A DNA stretch of 64,000 bases from Pseudidiomarina tainanensis (lineage in GTDB: Bacteria > Pseudomonadota > Gammaproteobacteria > Enterobacterales > Alteromonadaceae), in the NCBI RefSeq assembly GCF_004214835.1, contig NZ_PIQJ01000003.1, forward strand, positions 159,409 through 223,408. Reading direction: 5' to 3'. Position 1 is the first letter of the stretch. Each line of letters begins with the position of its first letter. Shown one piece after another: positions 43,486 to 52,299 of the stretch. The notes under the pieces were generated by a model. That model saw only the letters and a program-made list of their open reading frames with translations. It had not been told where the DNA came from and ran no database searches. Made by a program: the position numbers and the translations under genes.

Positions 43486-46203
43486 ATGAGCACCAATTAT
43501 AAACTCAAGCCGCTAGCTCTAGCGGTCAGTATTGCCCTTCTTGCGAGTAGTCAAGCTTACGCGCAGCAGCAAGAGGCCGAGCAAACAGCAACCGAAACCG
43601 CCACAGATACAGCTATTGAAGAAGTTGTGACCACAGGTACGCGTTTACAAGGCAGTGCCGCTGCAGTTGTTGATGAGCGTAAAAACCAAGCGTTCGTGGC
43701 AGATATTCTTGGTGCTGAACAGTTATCAAGAACCGGCGATAGCGATGCGGCTTCGGCATTGCGCCGAGTAACCGGCTTAACTTTGGTTGACGGCAAATAT
43801 GTTTACGTTCGTGGCCTGGGTGAGCGTTACTCAAGCGCTCGTTTAAATGGCGCAAGTATTCCAAGCCCAGACTTAACCCGCAACGTTATTCCGCTTGATA
43901 TTATTCCTTCAACGATTATCGAAAGCTTAGCGGTACAGAAAGTATTTTCACCAGCTATGCCAGCAGCCTTTGGCGGCGGTAATATCGATATCCGTACCAA
44001 ATCCTTACCGTCTGATTTTCAGGTTAATCTTGAAGTTGGAGTCGGTCAAAACACCAATGCTTCTGATGGTTACACATATAGCCGTAACGAAGCAGGCGTG
44101 CCGCAAAACATTCGCGAAGCAATTGTGAAATATCGTGGCGACTTCAGCTTGCGAAACATTGTCAGCCGCGAAGGGCTTGTTGCCAATGAAACGGGCTCAG
44201 CAAGTGACCAAGCGCGCGCGATAAATTCTGGTTTAGCACAATCGCTACCACGTGATATCGCCCTGCAAGAAGACTCGCTCAACCAGAACTACAGCATCAA
44301 AGCCAGCATTGGTAACAGCTTTGATGAAGAGTTGTTCGGTGGCAACATCGGTTTCTTATTAGCTGGCGCGTATGATACCAAATGGGATGTTTCAGAGCGT
44401 ACCAATGCGGTTTTGAGTGAGAATGCGACTGAGGGCTGTGCGACGACACTCAACAACGCCGAAGAAGTCTCAAACTCGTGTTACAACACGTTGAGTGAGA
44501 CCACGCTTACCACTGAAACCGAACGTTTAAATGGCGTATTTAGCGTTGGTTATGAGCTTGATACGCATCGTGTCAGCTATACCAAACTATATTTGACCGA
44601 CTCAGAAGACGAATCTGAATTCGGCATTATGCAAAGCCCGAACGGAAGTAACTTAAAGACTATCTTTGGCTCTGGCTTGGCGAATCGTGAACACGAATTT
44701 AAATACGAAGAGCGTACGCTTGATATTGATCAAATTCGTGGTCAGCACACGTTCCTAGATTACTGGGGTATCGGTTTTGACTGGCAATACACGGAGTCAA
44801 AAGCTGAAACGGATATTCCTACCGATATTTCGTATCGTTTTGATGATTTGTATGACAGTCAGGGTAATTACCTTAGTACTGTTGTGACTGGTGACGATAA
44901 CCGAGCGGTTTATCAGTACGTTGATATGCAAGATAACGTGAAATCGTACAGCGGTAACTTCAGTTTGCCGACCAATGTCGGCGGCATGGATATCGAATTG
45001 AAAGCCGGTTACGACTTTACTGACAAAGCTCGTTATTACACTACTGACCGCTTTGCCATGGATAACGGCTCTGGCCTGCGTGTAACCGTCAATGAAGACG
45101 CGAACGATGTTCTGGGCGTAACGGATTACTTAACCGACGAGCGCATTGCAGAGAACAACTTCTTGTTGTCTTATCGCGAGCCAACGTCGCCAGATGCAGA
45201 CGATTATTTGGCAGTGCAGAAAATCGATGCGTTTTACGGAACATTTGATGCGTTCCTGACTAAAAACTGGCGTTTAGCCGGCGGTGTACGTTGGGAAGAG
45301 TTCAAGCAAGTATCATTGGCAACCTCGAGCTTGATCTTCACCCGTGAAGATTTAGAAACCTTCTATTCAGTGGACCGCATCATGAACGGCACCACCATTG
45401 AAGACGATTTCTATCCAGCGTTGTCACTCACTTATATCAGTGATGATAACTATCAGCTTCGTTTCGGCTTCTCTGAAACGGTGGTTCGCCCTGATCTTCG
45501 TGAAACCGTGCCAGTTGCTTACTATGACCCAATCACCGATATCCGTACTATCGGTCGTGCGGGCCTTGAAAGCAGCCCAATGACGAACTTTGACGCGCGT
45601 TTCGAGTACTTCGCTGATAACGGTGATAACTACACCATCTCGGCTTTCTACAAGGATATTGAAAAGCCAATTGAGTCCGTTTTAAGTGTGGGTGATGAAG
45701 AGTACACGTTGAACTACGTGAACGGTATTTCAGCTGAAGTATACGGCGTTGAGTTCGAGTGGTTGCATGATTTGACCTACTTAGCTGACGGCTTCTTCAC
45801 CGCTGGTAACCTTACTTTGAGTGATTCCGAAGCAGTGATTGACCCAGCGCTAGCGGGTAACTTAACGAACCCAACCAAGCGTATGACTGGCCATTCAAAG
45901 TACGTTGCTAACTTCCAGTTAGGTTACGATTCACTGAACGGCAATCACTCAAGCTCGTTAGTGTATAACGTGTTTGGTGAGCGTATCTTGGCTGCTGGTA
46001 TCGGTGGCCGCGGTGATGCTTATGAACAACCGTTCCACTCACTTGATTTGGTTTATAACTATTACCCAGACTTTAATTCGAAAATCAGTTTTAAAGTGCA
46101 AAACTTACTTGGCGAAGACCAAGAAGTGACGCAGTCTGGCGTGATTGTTCAAACCCGTGAAGTAGGGCAAGTGTTCAGCTTAAGCTACAGCTACGAGTTC
46201 TAA
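43486..46203 (+). CDS. TonB-dependent receptor, probably Pho-regulated
   Basis: 905-residue outer-membrane receptor. Start ATG 43486 with AGGAG upstream opens a signal peptide (MSTNYKLKPLALAVSIALLASSQAYAQQ). A possible TonB box is the IEEVVTTGTRL segment, then the plug with DAASALRRVTGLTLVDGKYVYVRGLGERYS and IDIRTKSLP. The beta-barrel ends with the terminal aromatic FSLSYSYEF. Substrate is unknown; pairing with the lipoprotein and the upstream Pho box suggests uptake of a phosphorus compound under phosphate limitation. A strong terminator follows. Confidence 0.87.
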   Translation: MSTNYKLKPLALAVSIALLASSQAYAQQQEAEQTATETATDTAIEEVVTTGTRLQGSAAAVVDERKNQAFVADILGAEQLSRTGDSDAASALRRVTGLTLVDGKYVYVRGLGERYSSARLNGASIPSPDLTRNVIPLDIIPSTIIESLAVQKVFSPAMPAAFGGGNIDIRTKSLPSDFQVNLEVGVGQNTNASDGYTYSRNEAGVPQNIREAIVKYRGDFSLRNIVSREGLVANETGSASDQARAINSGLAQSLPRDIALQEDSLNQNYSIKASIGNSFDEELFGGNIGFLLAGAYDTKWDVSERTNAVLSENATEGCATTLNNAEEVSNSCYNTLSETTLTTETERLNGVFSVGYELDTHRVSYTKLYLTDSEDESEFGIMQSPNGSNLKTIFGSGLANREHEFKYEERTLDIDQIRGQHTFLDYWGIGFDWQYTESKAETDIPTDISYRFDDLYDSQGNYLSTVVTGDDNRAVYQYVDMQDNVKSYSGNFSLPTNVGGMDIELKAGYDFTDKARYYTTDRFAMDNGSGLRVTVNEDANDVLGVTDYLTDERIAENNFLLSYREPTSPDADDYLAVQKIDAFYGTFDAFLTKNWRLAGGVRWEEFKQVSLATSSLIFTREDLETFYSVDRIMNGTTIEDDFYPALSLTYISDDNYQLRFGFSETVVRPDLRETVPVAYYDPITDIRTIGRAGLESSPMTNFDARFEYFADNGDNYTISAFYKDIEKPIESVLSVGDEEYTLNYVNGISAEVYGVEFEWLHDLTYLADGFFTAGNLTLSDSEAVIDPALAGNLTNPTKRMTGHSKYVANFQLGYDSLNGNHSSSLVYNVFGERILAAGIGGRGDAYEQPFHSLDLVYNYYPDFNSKISFKVQNLLGEDQEVTQSGVIVQTREVGQVFSLSYSYEF

Positions 46204-46230
46204 TTCGCAGCACGACATGACGAAAGGAGA

Positions 46231-46254
46231 GGGCGCAGGATGCGCCCTTTTTTT
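46231..46254 (+). terminator. Intrinsic terminator after the TonB receptor
   Basis: GGGCGCA (46231-46237) pairs with TGCGCCC (46241-46247) around GGA and is followed by seven T residues. Confidence 0.93.
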
Positions 46255-46290
46255 GTGTTTGTTGCTGGCACAAATCTGGCACAAAGCCAC

Positions 46291-46322
46291 AAAAAGAAAA
46301 GCCCCGCTATTGCTAGCGAGGC
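46291..46322 (-). terminator. Intrinsic terminator of the tRNA-Phe transcript
   Basis: On the minus strand GCCTCGCTA (46322-46314) pairs with TAGCGGGGC (46309-46301), with one G-T pair, and is followed by TTTTCTTTTT. It lies 11 bases after the tRNA 3' end. Confidence 0.85.
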
Positions 46323-46333
46323 CTTATCAATAA

Positions 46334-46409
46334 TGGTGCCCAGAGGCGGAATCGAACCACCGACACGGGGATTTTCAATCCCCTGCTCTACCGACTGAGC
46401 TATCTGGGC
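46334..46409 (-). tRNA. tRNA-Phe (GAA)
   Basis: Read on the minus strand: GCCCAGA acceptor arm, D-arm GCTCAGTCGGTAGAGC, anticodon arm GGGGATTGAAAATCCCC with anticodon GAA, variable loop, T-arm GGTGGTTCGATTCCGCC, acceptor TCTGGGC and an encoded ACCA. It closely matches bacterial tRNA-Phe. It is a single-gene transcript with its own promoter and terminator. Confidence 0.97.
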
Positions 46410-46419
46410 GTCGGGGCGT

Positions 46420-46448
46420 ATTAAACGAGTTTTTCGGGTCTGAGTCAA
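46420..46448 (-). promoter_or_regulatory. Promoter of tRNA-Phe
   Basis: On the minus strand TTGACT (46448-46443), a 17-base spacer and TTTAAT (46425-46420) are followed by the GC-rich discriminator ACGCCCCG, as in stringently controlled stable-RNA promoters. Confidence 0.82.
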
Positions 46449-46514
46449 CCGCTTTTTTAAGGAAAATCGGTGAATTCAGACCGTTTGCTCAGTAAATACG
46501 CAATTTGGTTGGTT

Positions 46515-48422
46515 TTACACCTTTAAGTAGGTGCTACCCGCCAAACACTTCTCGTAATAGTCGGTCCACTTCACACCTTCACGTGGTGCGATGTGACCTT
46601 TACGAACTTCACGATCAATCGACTTCTTCACCGTTTTCGCCATGAAATCGGTGTTGTACTGCATGGTTTCAAGCACTTTCTCTGCGGCGGTGCCTGGAAC
46701 GACTTCTTCGATATAAAAATCGCCTGGTTCGTCGTCGTGGCAATAAATATGCACTTCGGTTAAACGACCGAATAGGTTGTGCATATCGCCCATCACGTCT
46801 TGGTAAGCGCCGGTTAGGAACATACCCACATGATAGTCATCGCCTTTGCGCAACGCATGCATTGGAATGTTATCGCTGATTTCGGTGCCTTCGATGTATT
46901 TGCTCAGCTTACCGTCACTATCACAGGTAATATCGACAATAGAGCAACGCACTTCCGGCTTCTCGTTTAAGCGGCTAATTGGCACAATCGGCAGTACTTG
47001 CCCAATAGCCCAAGTATCGGCGGCCGATTGGAAAATTGAGAAGTTACACAAGTACTGACTTGCCAACATGTCTTCGAGCTCCTCGAGTTCTTGGAACACG
47101 AAGCTTTCGCGATCAAGCGATTGATGAATATCGCTCAAAATGCGCCAGTACATGGTGTCGAGCTTCGCCATCTCTTCCAATGACAAAATACCGAGCTTAA
47201 ACGCTTCATACGCGCTCTGTTTGAATGAGGCGGCATCGTTGTATCGTTCTTGCGGATGCATGTCAGCTGCGTTCACGAGCTCGCGCATGTTGCTTACGAG
47301 AATGTGCTCACCTTCGCTGGCGCTGATATCAAATTTTGCACCGGTATTTTTGATTTCACCAACAATGTTGGTTACCACACAACTATGGTGCGCGGTAATG
47401 GCACGGCCACTTTCGCTCACCAAATTTGGGTGTGGCACTTCTTCGAGGTCGCAAATCTGTTTGACGCCATAAACCACGTCAGCCACGTATTCTTCGGTAG
47501 AGTAATTACGTGACGAGTCGGTTGTTGAGCTGGTGCCGTCGTAGTCGATACCAAGACCACCACCGATGTCTAAATACTCAAGTGGTACACCAATTTGAAT
47601 CAGTTTGGCGTACAAACGCGCGCCTTCTGATACCGCTTCTTTGACTTTGCGGATATCCGACATTTGGCTGCCGATATGGAAGTGTAATAACTTCGCACAG
47701 TGCAACATGTCTTCTTTTTTCAGCAACTCAACAATATTCAGAATTTCAGTGATGCTTAAGCCGAATTTCGCGCGATCACCACTAGAACCGGCCCATTTGC
47801 CGGCGCTACGTACCATCATTTTGCTACGCAAACCAATCATTGGCTCTACGCCGAGCTTTTTCGCCAATGGAATTAGCATTTCAAGTTCACTGAATTTCTC
47901 AATCACGATGATCATCTTACGACGCAATTGACGGCCGAGTAGGGCAAGCGTGAGATAATCTTCGTCTTTGTAGCCATTCAAAACGGTTAGCGCGTTCGGA
48001 TTTTCGTTGTACGCAAGCACCGCCATCAGCTCTGGCTTTGAGCCAGCCTCAAGGCCGTAGTCATATGGCTCGCCAGCATCGATGATTTCTTCAACCACTT
48101 CGCGCATTTGGTTTACTTTAATTGGGAACACGCCGACATAGCGAGCTTGGTAGTCCGCATCGGCAATCGTCTTGGCGAAGGTTTCGTTGAGGATTTCAAC
48201 TTGCGAGCGCAAAATGTCGTGAAAACGAATAACCGCCGGCAATTGAATACCTTCAGCTAAGATTTCGTCGACAACTTCCTGCATATCGATGGTGACATCC
48301 GGCAGACGATGATTCGGAGCGATTTGGATATTACCGTTCGCTCCAATTGAGAAATATCCTGCGCCCCAGCGGTTCACACCGTAGAGTTCTTCGGCGTCGT
48401 CGATTGTCCAGTTCTGAGCCAT
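46515..48422 (-). CDS. speA: Biosynthetic arginine decarboxylase
   Basis: PLP-dependent decarboxylation of arginine to agmatine, first step of putrescine synthesis. 635 residues, matching SpeA rather than the inducible AdiA. Features: FPIKVNQMREVVEEII (PLP lysine), GLEAGSKPELMAVL, HFHIGSQMSDI, LDIGGGLGIDYDG and the C-terminal FFLTGAYQDVMGD-like GMFLTGAYQDVMGDMHNLFG. The ATG overlaps the last base of the speB stop (TGATG), so the two are translationally coupled; agmatine made here is used by SpeB. Confidence 0.96.
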   Translation of the reverse strand: MAQNWTIDDAEELYGVNRWGAGYFSIGANGNIQIAPNHRLPDVTIDMQEVVDEILAEGIQLPAVIRFHDILRSQVEILNETFAKTIADADYQARYVGVFPIKVNQMREVVEEIIDAGEPYDYGLEAGSKPELMAVLAYNENPNALTVLNGYKDEDYLTLALLGRQLRRKMIIVIEKFSELEMLIPLAKKLGVEPMIGLRSKMMVRSAGKWAGSSGDRAKFGLSITEILNIVELLKKEDMLHCAKLLHFHIGSQMSDIRKVKEAVSEGARLYAKLIQIGVPLEYLDIGGGLGIDYDGTSSTTDSSRNYSTEEYVADVVYGVKQICDLEEVPHPNLVSESGRAITAHHSCVVTNIVGEIKNTGAKFDISASEGEHILVSNMRELVNAADMHPQERYNDAASFKQSAYEAFKLGILSLEEMAKLDTMYWRILSDIHQSLDRESFVFQELEELEDMLASQYLCNFSIFQSAADTWAIGQVLPIVPISRLNEKPEVRCSIVDITCDSDGKLSKYIEGTEISDNIPMHALRKGDDYHVGMFLTGAYQDVMGDMHNLFGRLTEVHIYCHDDEPGDFYIEEVVPGTAAEKVLETMQYNTDFMAKTVKKSIDREVRKGHIAPREGVKWTDYYEKCLAGSTYLKV

Positions 48423-49372
48423 CAGCGAGCCCCTTTTTCGTTCAAAATGATCAACAGTTCGCGCACAATTTTTGCTGCAAACACGTCTGAGTTGCCGGTT
48501 GGATCGATTTCCGGCGATAGCTCAACGACGTCGGCGCCAACAAGGTTTTTGCCGCGCAACAACTTCATTAAGCTCACGTACGAATGAAAATCTTCGCCAC
48601 CTGGTTCAGGTGTGCCGGTGCCCGGTAAAAACGCCGGGTCAAAGTAATCTAAATCAAGCGTCAAATAGATTGGACGGTCGTCGGCAATAGCCGCCACGCT
48701 ATCTAAGAAATCTTTACGTGATTTACGCACCGTTCCGTGCTCGTTCATGTACTGATATTCTTCGCGGGTTCCTGAGCGAATGCCGTACTGAATCAATTCA
48801 TGGCCCGGACCAAAATGGTCAAGCGAGCGACGAATAATCGACGCATGCGAATAGTGATAACCCAAAAAGCCGTCACGTAAGTCAGCGTGTGCATCAAGAT
48901 GCAGTAGCACTAAGTCAGGGTACTGCTGCAAATATTTGCGAATTGGCGCATACGAAATAGAGTGTTCGCCGCCAAGCGTGAGCACGCGCACATTGTTCGC
49001 TTGCAAATCGAGTGGTTGAAAAATTTCATCAAACTGATCGCTGGCGTGTTGCCATTGCGCTTCCACATCATCACTTGAGCCAAGCGATAAATTACCCAAA
49101 TCATAAAACGCGTGATCAAACAGATCCGCATCTAAATATGGCGAATAGCTTTCGATATCTTCTGAAACCGCGCGCAAGCCATCAGGACCGTTGCGGGTTC
49201 CTTTACGAAAACAGGCAGTACCATCAAATCCAAAACCGATAATATGCGTGCCATTGGCATACACAGTGTTATCGGTTGTTGCACCAAAAAACTCGCGCAC
49301 AGGGGCGTCGGTTTTGATAGCTTCAGCAACTTTGGTCTGAGCGGTATGTTGATTTGGATTTTGTTGACTCAA
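48422..49372 (-). CDS. speB: Agmatinase
   Basis: Hydrolyses agmatine to putrescine and urea. 316-residue ureohydrolase with all binuclear manganese motifs: GGEHSISYAPI, LHLDAHADLRDGFLG and LTLDLDYFDPAFLPGTGTPEPGG. An N-terminal extension of about 40 residues is somewhat long for SpeB. It is upstream of speA in the same transcript. The alternative family roles (arginase, formiminoglutamase) are unlikely next to speA. Confidence 0.93.
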   Translation of the reverse strand: MSQQNPNQHTAQTKVAEAIKTDAPVREFFGATTDNTVYANGTHIIGFGFDGTACFRKGTRNGPDGLRAVSEDIESYSPYLDADLFDHAFYDLGNLSLGSSDDVEAQWQHASDQFDEIFQPLDLQANNVRVLTLGGEHSISYAPIRKYLQQYPDLVLLHLDAHADLRDGFLGYHYSHASIIRRSLDHFGPGHELIQYGIRSGTREEYQYMNEHGTVRKSRKDFLDSVAAIADDRPIYLTLDLDYFDPAFLPGTGTPEPGGEDFHSYVSLMKLLRGKNLVGADVVELSPEIDPTGNSDVFAAKIVRELLIILNEKGAR

Positions 49373-49466
49373 GGTGACTCACCTCCGTTCGTTCAACAGG
49401 GTTGATTTCGGCAAATTAAAAAGGGGCATATTATCCTTATAATTGCCCCCAATTGCCACTATCTCA

Positions 49467-50492
49467 TTAACTACGCGCCGACTTTTTTACTGGATTAAAA
49501 ATCTCATGTTGAATACGTAAAAGATTCGCATCGAGAGGGTTCTTTTTGGTCCATGTATCAACGAGTGGCACTTCAACCATTTGACCGGCTTTAATTCCCG
49601 TCATTACCGCTGTTTTGCCTTGCAAAATAAGCTCTATAGCGTGTACCCCAAGTTCTGAGGCGAGCACACGGTCGGTCGCTGTTGGCGGTCCGCCGCGTTG
49701 AATATGGCCTAGTAAGCACGGACGACACGGCATACTGTACTCTGCTTCAAGTTGCTCAGAGAGTGCCACGGCACCGCCTGGCCATTGATGCTCGCTCAAT
49801 ACCATGACGTAACTTCCCGCGCCGCGAACTTCTTCAACGCGTTTGATATGTTTCACTAGAGCGGCAATGGTCAACGGTTTGTCTTTCTGTAATTCTGGCA
49901 AAATCATGCGTTCGGCACCTGCGGCCATCGCGCTTTTTAAACCGATAAAACCAGCATGACGTCCCATCACTTCAACTATGAACACCCGGTCCATCGCATC
50001 AGCGGTGTCACGAATTTTATCGAGCGCATCCATCGCAATCGCGACGGCCGTTGAGTAGCCAATAGTTGCGTCGGTGCCATATAAGTCGTTGTCGATGGTG
50101 CCCGGCACCCCAATAATTTGGCCGTTCCAGTGTTGGCTTAAGTGGTGCGCGCCACGAAACGAGCCATCGCCACCAATGACAACAAGAGCGCTAATGCCAA
50201 GCTCCGTCAAATTTTTAGCTGCTAATTGCGCACTTTCAACTTCTTTGAAACGTGGGCAGCGTGCACTCTTAATGATTGTTCCTGAATACTGTAAAACGTG
50301 TAGCACGTCTGCGGCCTTAAGCGGCAGATGTTCGTTATTTAAAAGGCCTTCGTAGCCATGTTTAAATGCTACAACTTCCATTCCATAATGTTCAGCGGCT
50401 AATACCACTGCACGCAAAGCGGCATTCATACCAGGAGCATCACCACCGCTGGTTAACACACCAATCCGTTGCTTTGTCGATGTTTCAGACAC
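49467..50492 (-). CDS. pfkA: 6-phosphofructokinase
   Basis: Phosphorylates fructose 6-phosphate, the committing step of glycolysis. 341 residues, PFK-A family: GVLTSGGDAPGMNAALRAVV (nucleotide loop), VVIGGDGSFRGAH, the catalytic PGTIDNDLYGTDATIGYSTA, VEVMGRHAGFIGL and LGHIQRGGPPTATDRVLA. Gly after GGD (GGDGS, not GGDDS) indicates the ATP-dependent rather than the PPi-dependent form. Standing alone, divergent from the Ldh2-type gene. Confidence 0.94.
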   Translation of the reverse strand: MSETSTKQRIGVLTSGGDAPGMNAALRAVVLAAEHYGMEVVAFKHGYEGLLNNEHLPLKAADVLHVLQYSGTIIKSARCPRFKEVESAQLAAKNLTELGISALVVIGGDGSFRGAHHLSQHWNGQIIGVPGTIDNDLYGTDATIGYSTAVAIAMDALDKIRDTADAMDRVFIVEVMGRHAGFIGLKSAMAAGAERMILPELQKDKPLTIAALVKHIKRVEEVRGAGSYVMVLSEHQWPGGAVALSEQLEAEYSMPCRPCLLGHIQRGGPPTATDRVLASELGVHAIELILQGKTAVMTGIKAGQMVEVPLVDTWTKKNPLDANLLRIQHEIFNPVKKSARS

Positions 50493-50560
50493 CTCTATAC
50501 TCCTCTTTCCTATTGTCTGATAAGCTTATCGAACTTAACTCAATTTACAACGAAGCGCAC

Positions 50561-51631
50561 ATGTCAGAGCAAAAAAATATTCATATTTCCGATGATTTAA
50601 TCCGCCAGTGGGCACAAAACTGCTTACAGCACGCCGGTGCTGATGCAGCGGTTGCCGCTGCTATGGCTGAAAACTTGGTTGCTGCCGACTTAATGGGATT
50701 CCGAACGCATGGTTTAATGCGGCTGCGCTATAACATTAACTGCTTGCGTGATGGTAGCTCACGGCCAAGCGGCGATTATCAGGTATTGAGGCAGCGTGCA
50801 GCAGTGCAGCTGTGGGATGCAGATTTGCTATCTGGGCTTTACGTGGTGCCTAAAGCAGTTAATGCAGCCATGCAGATGGCACGCGAATGCGGTACCGGAA
50901 CTGTGATTATCAAACGAGCTCAGCATGTCGCTGCGCTCGCGGTTTATCTTGAGCAAGCGGTGAATGCCGGCATGCTCATCCAATTGATGTGCGCAACGCC
51001 GGGGCAGCAAGTTGTTGCTCCGCACGGTGCGAAGTCAGCTTGGTTCTCACCAAATCCGTTTGCCATTGGCGCGCCAACGCAGTCACAACCGATTTTATTT
51101 GATATTAGCTTCTCGATGACCGCTGCCGGTAAAGTCCGTAAAGCGATTGCCGAACAACAACCGTTGCCGTATCCCGCATTGATTACTGCTGATGGCGATT
51201 ATACGACCGACGCCACTACATTTCTAAACGATCCTGCCAGTGTTTTGGCGCCGTTAGGTGGGCAGCAGTTGGGCTACAAAGGTTCGGGCTTATGTTTGTT
51301 TAGCGAATTGTGGACCCTAGCATTGAGCCAATTGGGTCGCCATCAAGAGCAACCAGGCCTTGATGCGAATACGGTATGGATTCAAGTGATTGACCCAAGT
51401 GCGTTTGGTGATGCTGAGGAATTTAAGGCGCAGGCTCAAGCACTCGTTGATGGGATGAAAGCCGCGACACCCATTGATAAAAATTATCCGGTTCGGATAC
51501 CGGGTGAGGGAGCTATGACAACTCGTGCGCGACAGCTGCAGCTTGGCGTTGAGTACAGTCCAGAATTGTGGCGTCAGTTAGAAAAGGTTGCTGATCTAAT
51601 GCAGCAACCTTTACCTACATCAACTAACTAA
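50561..51631 (+). CDS. Malate/L-lactate dehydrogenase family (Ldh2) oxidoreductase
   Basis: 356 residues from ATG 50561 (MSEQKNIHISDDLIRQWAQ); a longer frame from 50366 would run into pfkA on the opposite strand. NAD(P)-dependent oxidoreductase of the Ldh2 fold: VAAAMAENLVAADLMGFRTHGLMRLRYN, IKRAQHVAALAVY, the Pro-rich SPNPFAIGAPT and GYKGSGLCLFSELWTLALS. The family includes malate, lactate, ureidoglycolate and imine reductases, so the substrate is open. It ends overlapping the 3' end of pdxH by 4 bases. Confidence 0.85.
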   Translation: MSEQKNIHISDDLIRQWAQNCLQHAGADAAVAAAMAENLVAADLMGFRTHGLMRLRYNINCLRDGSSRPSGDYQVLRQRAAVQLWDADLLSGLYVVPKAVNAAMQMARECGTGTVIIKRAQHVAALAVYLEQAVNAGMLIQLMCATPGQQVVAPHGAKSAWFSPNPFAIGAPTQSQPILFDISFSMTAAGKVRKAIAEQQPLPYPALITADGDYTTDATTFLNDPASVLAPLGGQQLGYKGSGLCLFSELWTLALSQLGRHQEQPGLDANTVWIQVIDPSAFGDAEEFKAQAQALVDGMKAATPIDKNYPVRIPGEGAMTTRARQLQLGVEYSPELWRQLEKVADLMQQPLPTSTN

Positions 51632-52266
51632 GGTTGGAGGCGCTCAATTGCCCAAGCATCATTTGCTTTGGTGAATGTGAAGCGGTCGTGTAAGCGATAG
51701 CGACCGCCTTGCCAGAACTCAAATCGCTCTGGCACAATCAGGTAACCACCCCAAGTTGCCGGCATAGGTACTTGTTGGTCGTTGTATTGCTCAGTGAGTT
51801 GGTGGTAACGCGCTTCTAATTCGCTACGACTAGCAATCGGGTGGCTTTGCGCTGACGCTAAGGCACCTAATTGACTCTCGCGTGGCCGACTGTAGAAATA
51901 CGCTTCGCTATCCTCACGTGAGATTTTTCTTGCAAAGCCCTCAACTCGAACTTGCTGCTCAATGGCTAACCACGAAAAATGCATCGCGACACGACTATTG
52001 TTGCTAATGTCGTGACCTTTTTGGCTGTCGTAGTTGGTGTAAAATACGAAGCCGTTGTCGCGGAGTTCTTTAAGCAATACAATACGTTGGTGCGGCTGAT
52101 TGTCCGCACCGACCGTTGCTAGCGTAAACGCAGTTGGATCGGTTTGCGACGGATGATCTTTAGCAGCAGCAAACCACTGTGCAAACTGTTGCATCGGGTC
52201 ATTCGCAAGAGAATCGCGGCACAATTTACCTTGCTCATAATCACGTCGAACGTTTTTTAAATCCAT
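51628..52266 (-). CDS. pdxH: Pyridoxamine 5'-phosphate oxidase
   Basis: FMN enzyme that makes pyridoxal 5'-phosphate from PNP or PMP. 212 residues, typical length: LKNVRRDYEQGKLCRDSLANDPMQQF, PHQRIVLLKELRDNGFVFYTNYDSQKGHDI (FMN and substrate site), YFYSRPRESQLGALASAQS and the C-terminal EFWQGGRYRLHDRFTFT (PLP phosphate binding). Convergent with the Ldh2-type gene, 4-base overlap. Identity secure. Confidence 0.96.
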   Translation of the reverse strand: MDLKNVRRDYEQGKLCRDSLANDPMQQFAQWFAAAKDHPSQTDPTAFTLATVGADNQPHQRIVLLKELRDNGFVFYTNYDSQKGHDISNNSRVAMHFSWLAIEQQVRVEGFARKISREDSEAYFYSRPRESQLGALASAQSHPIASRSELEARYHQLTEQYNDQQVPMPATWGGYLIVPERFEFWQGGRYRLHDRFTFTKANDAWAIERLQP

Positions 52267-52299
52267 ACTGCGTTGTTTCCTTAGGTTAATCCTGTTTTC

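Noticed and set aside
46200..46448. ORF across tRNA-Phe on the minus strand
   Set aside because: It covers the tRNA gene and its terminator; the tRNA explains the sequence.
49467..50492. PPi-dependent phosphofructokinase
   Set aside because: The GGDGS motif (Gly, not Asp) indicates the ATP-dependent type.
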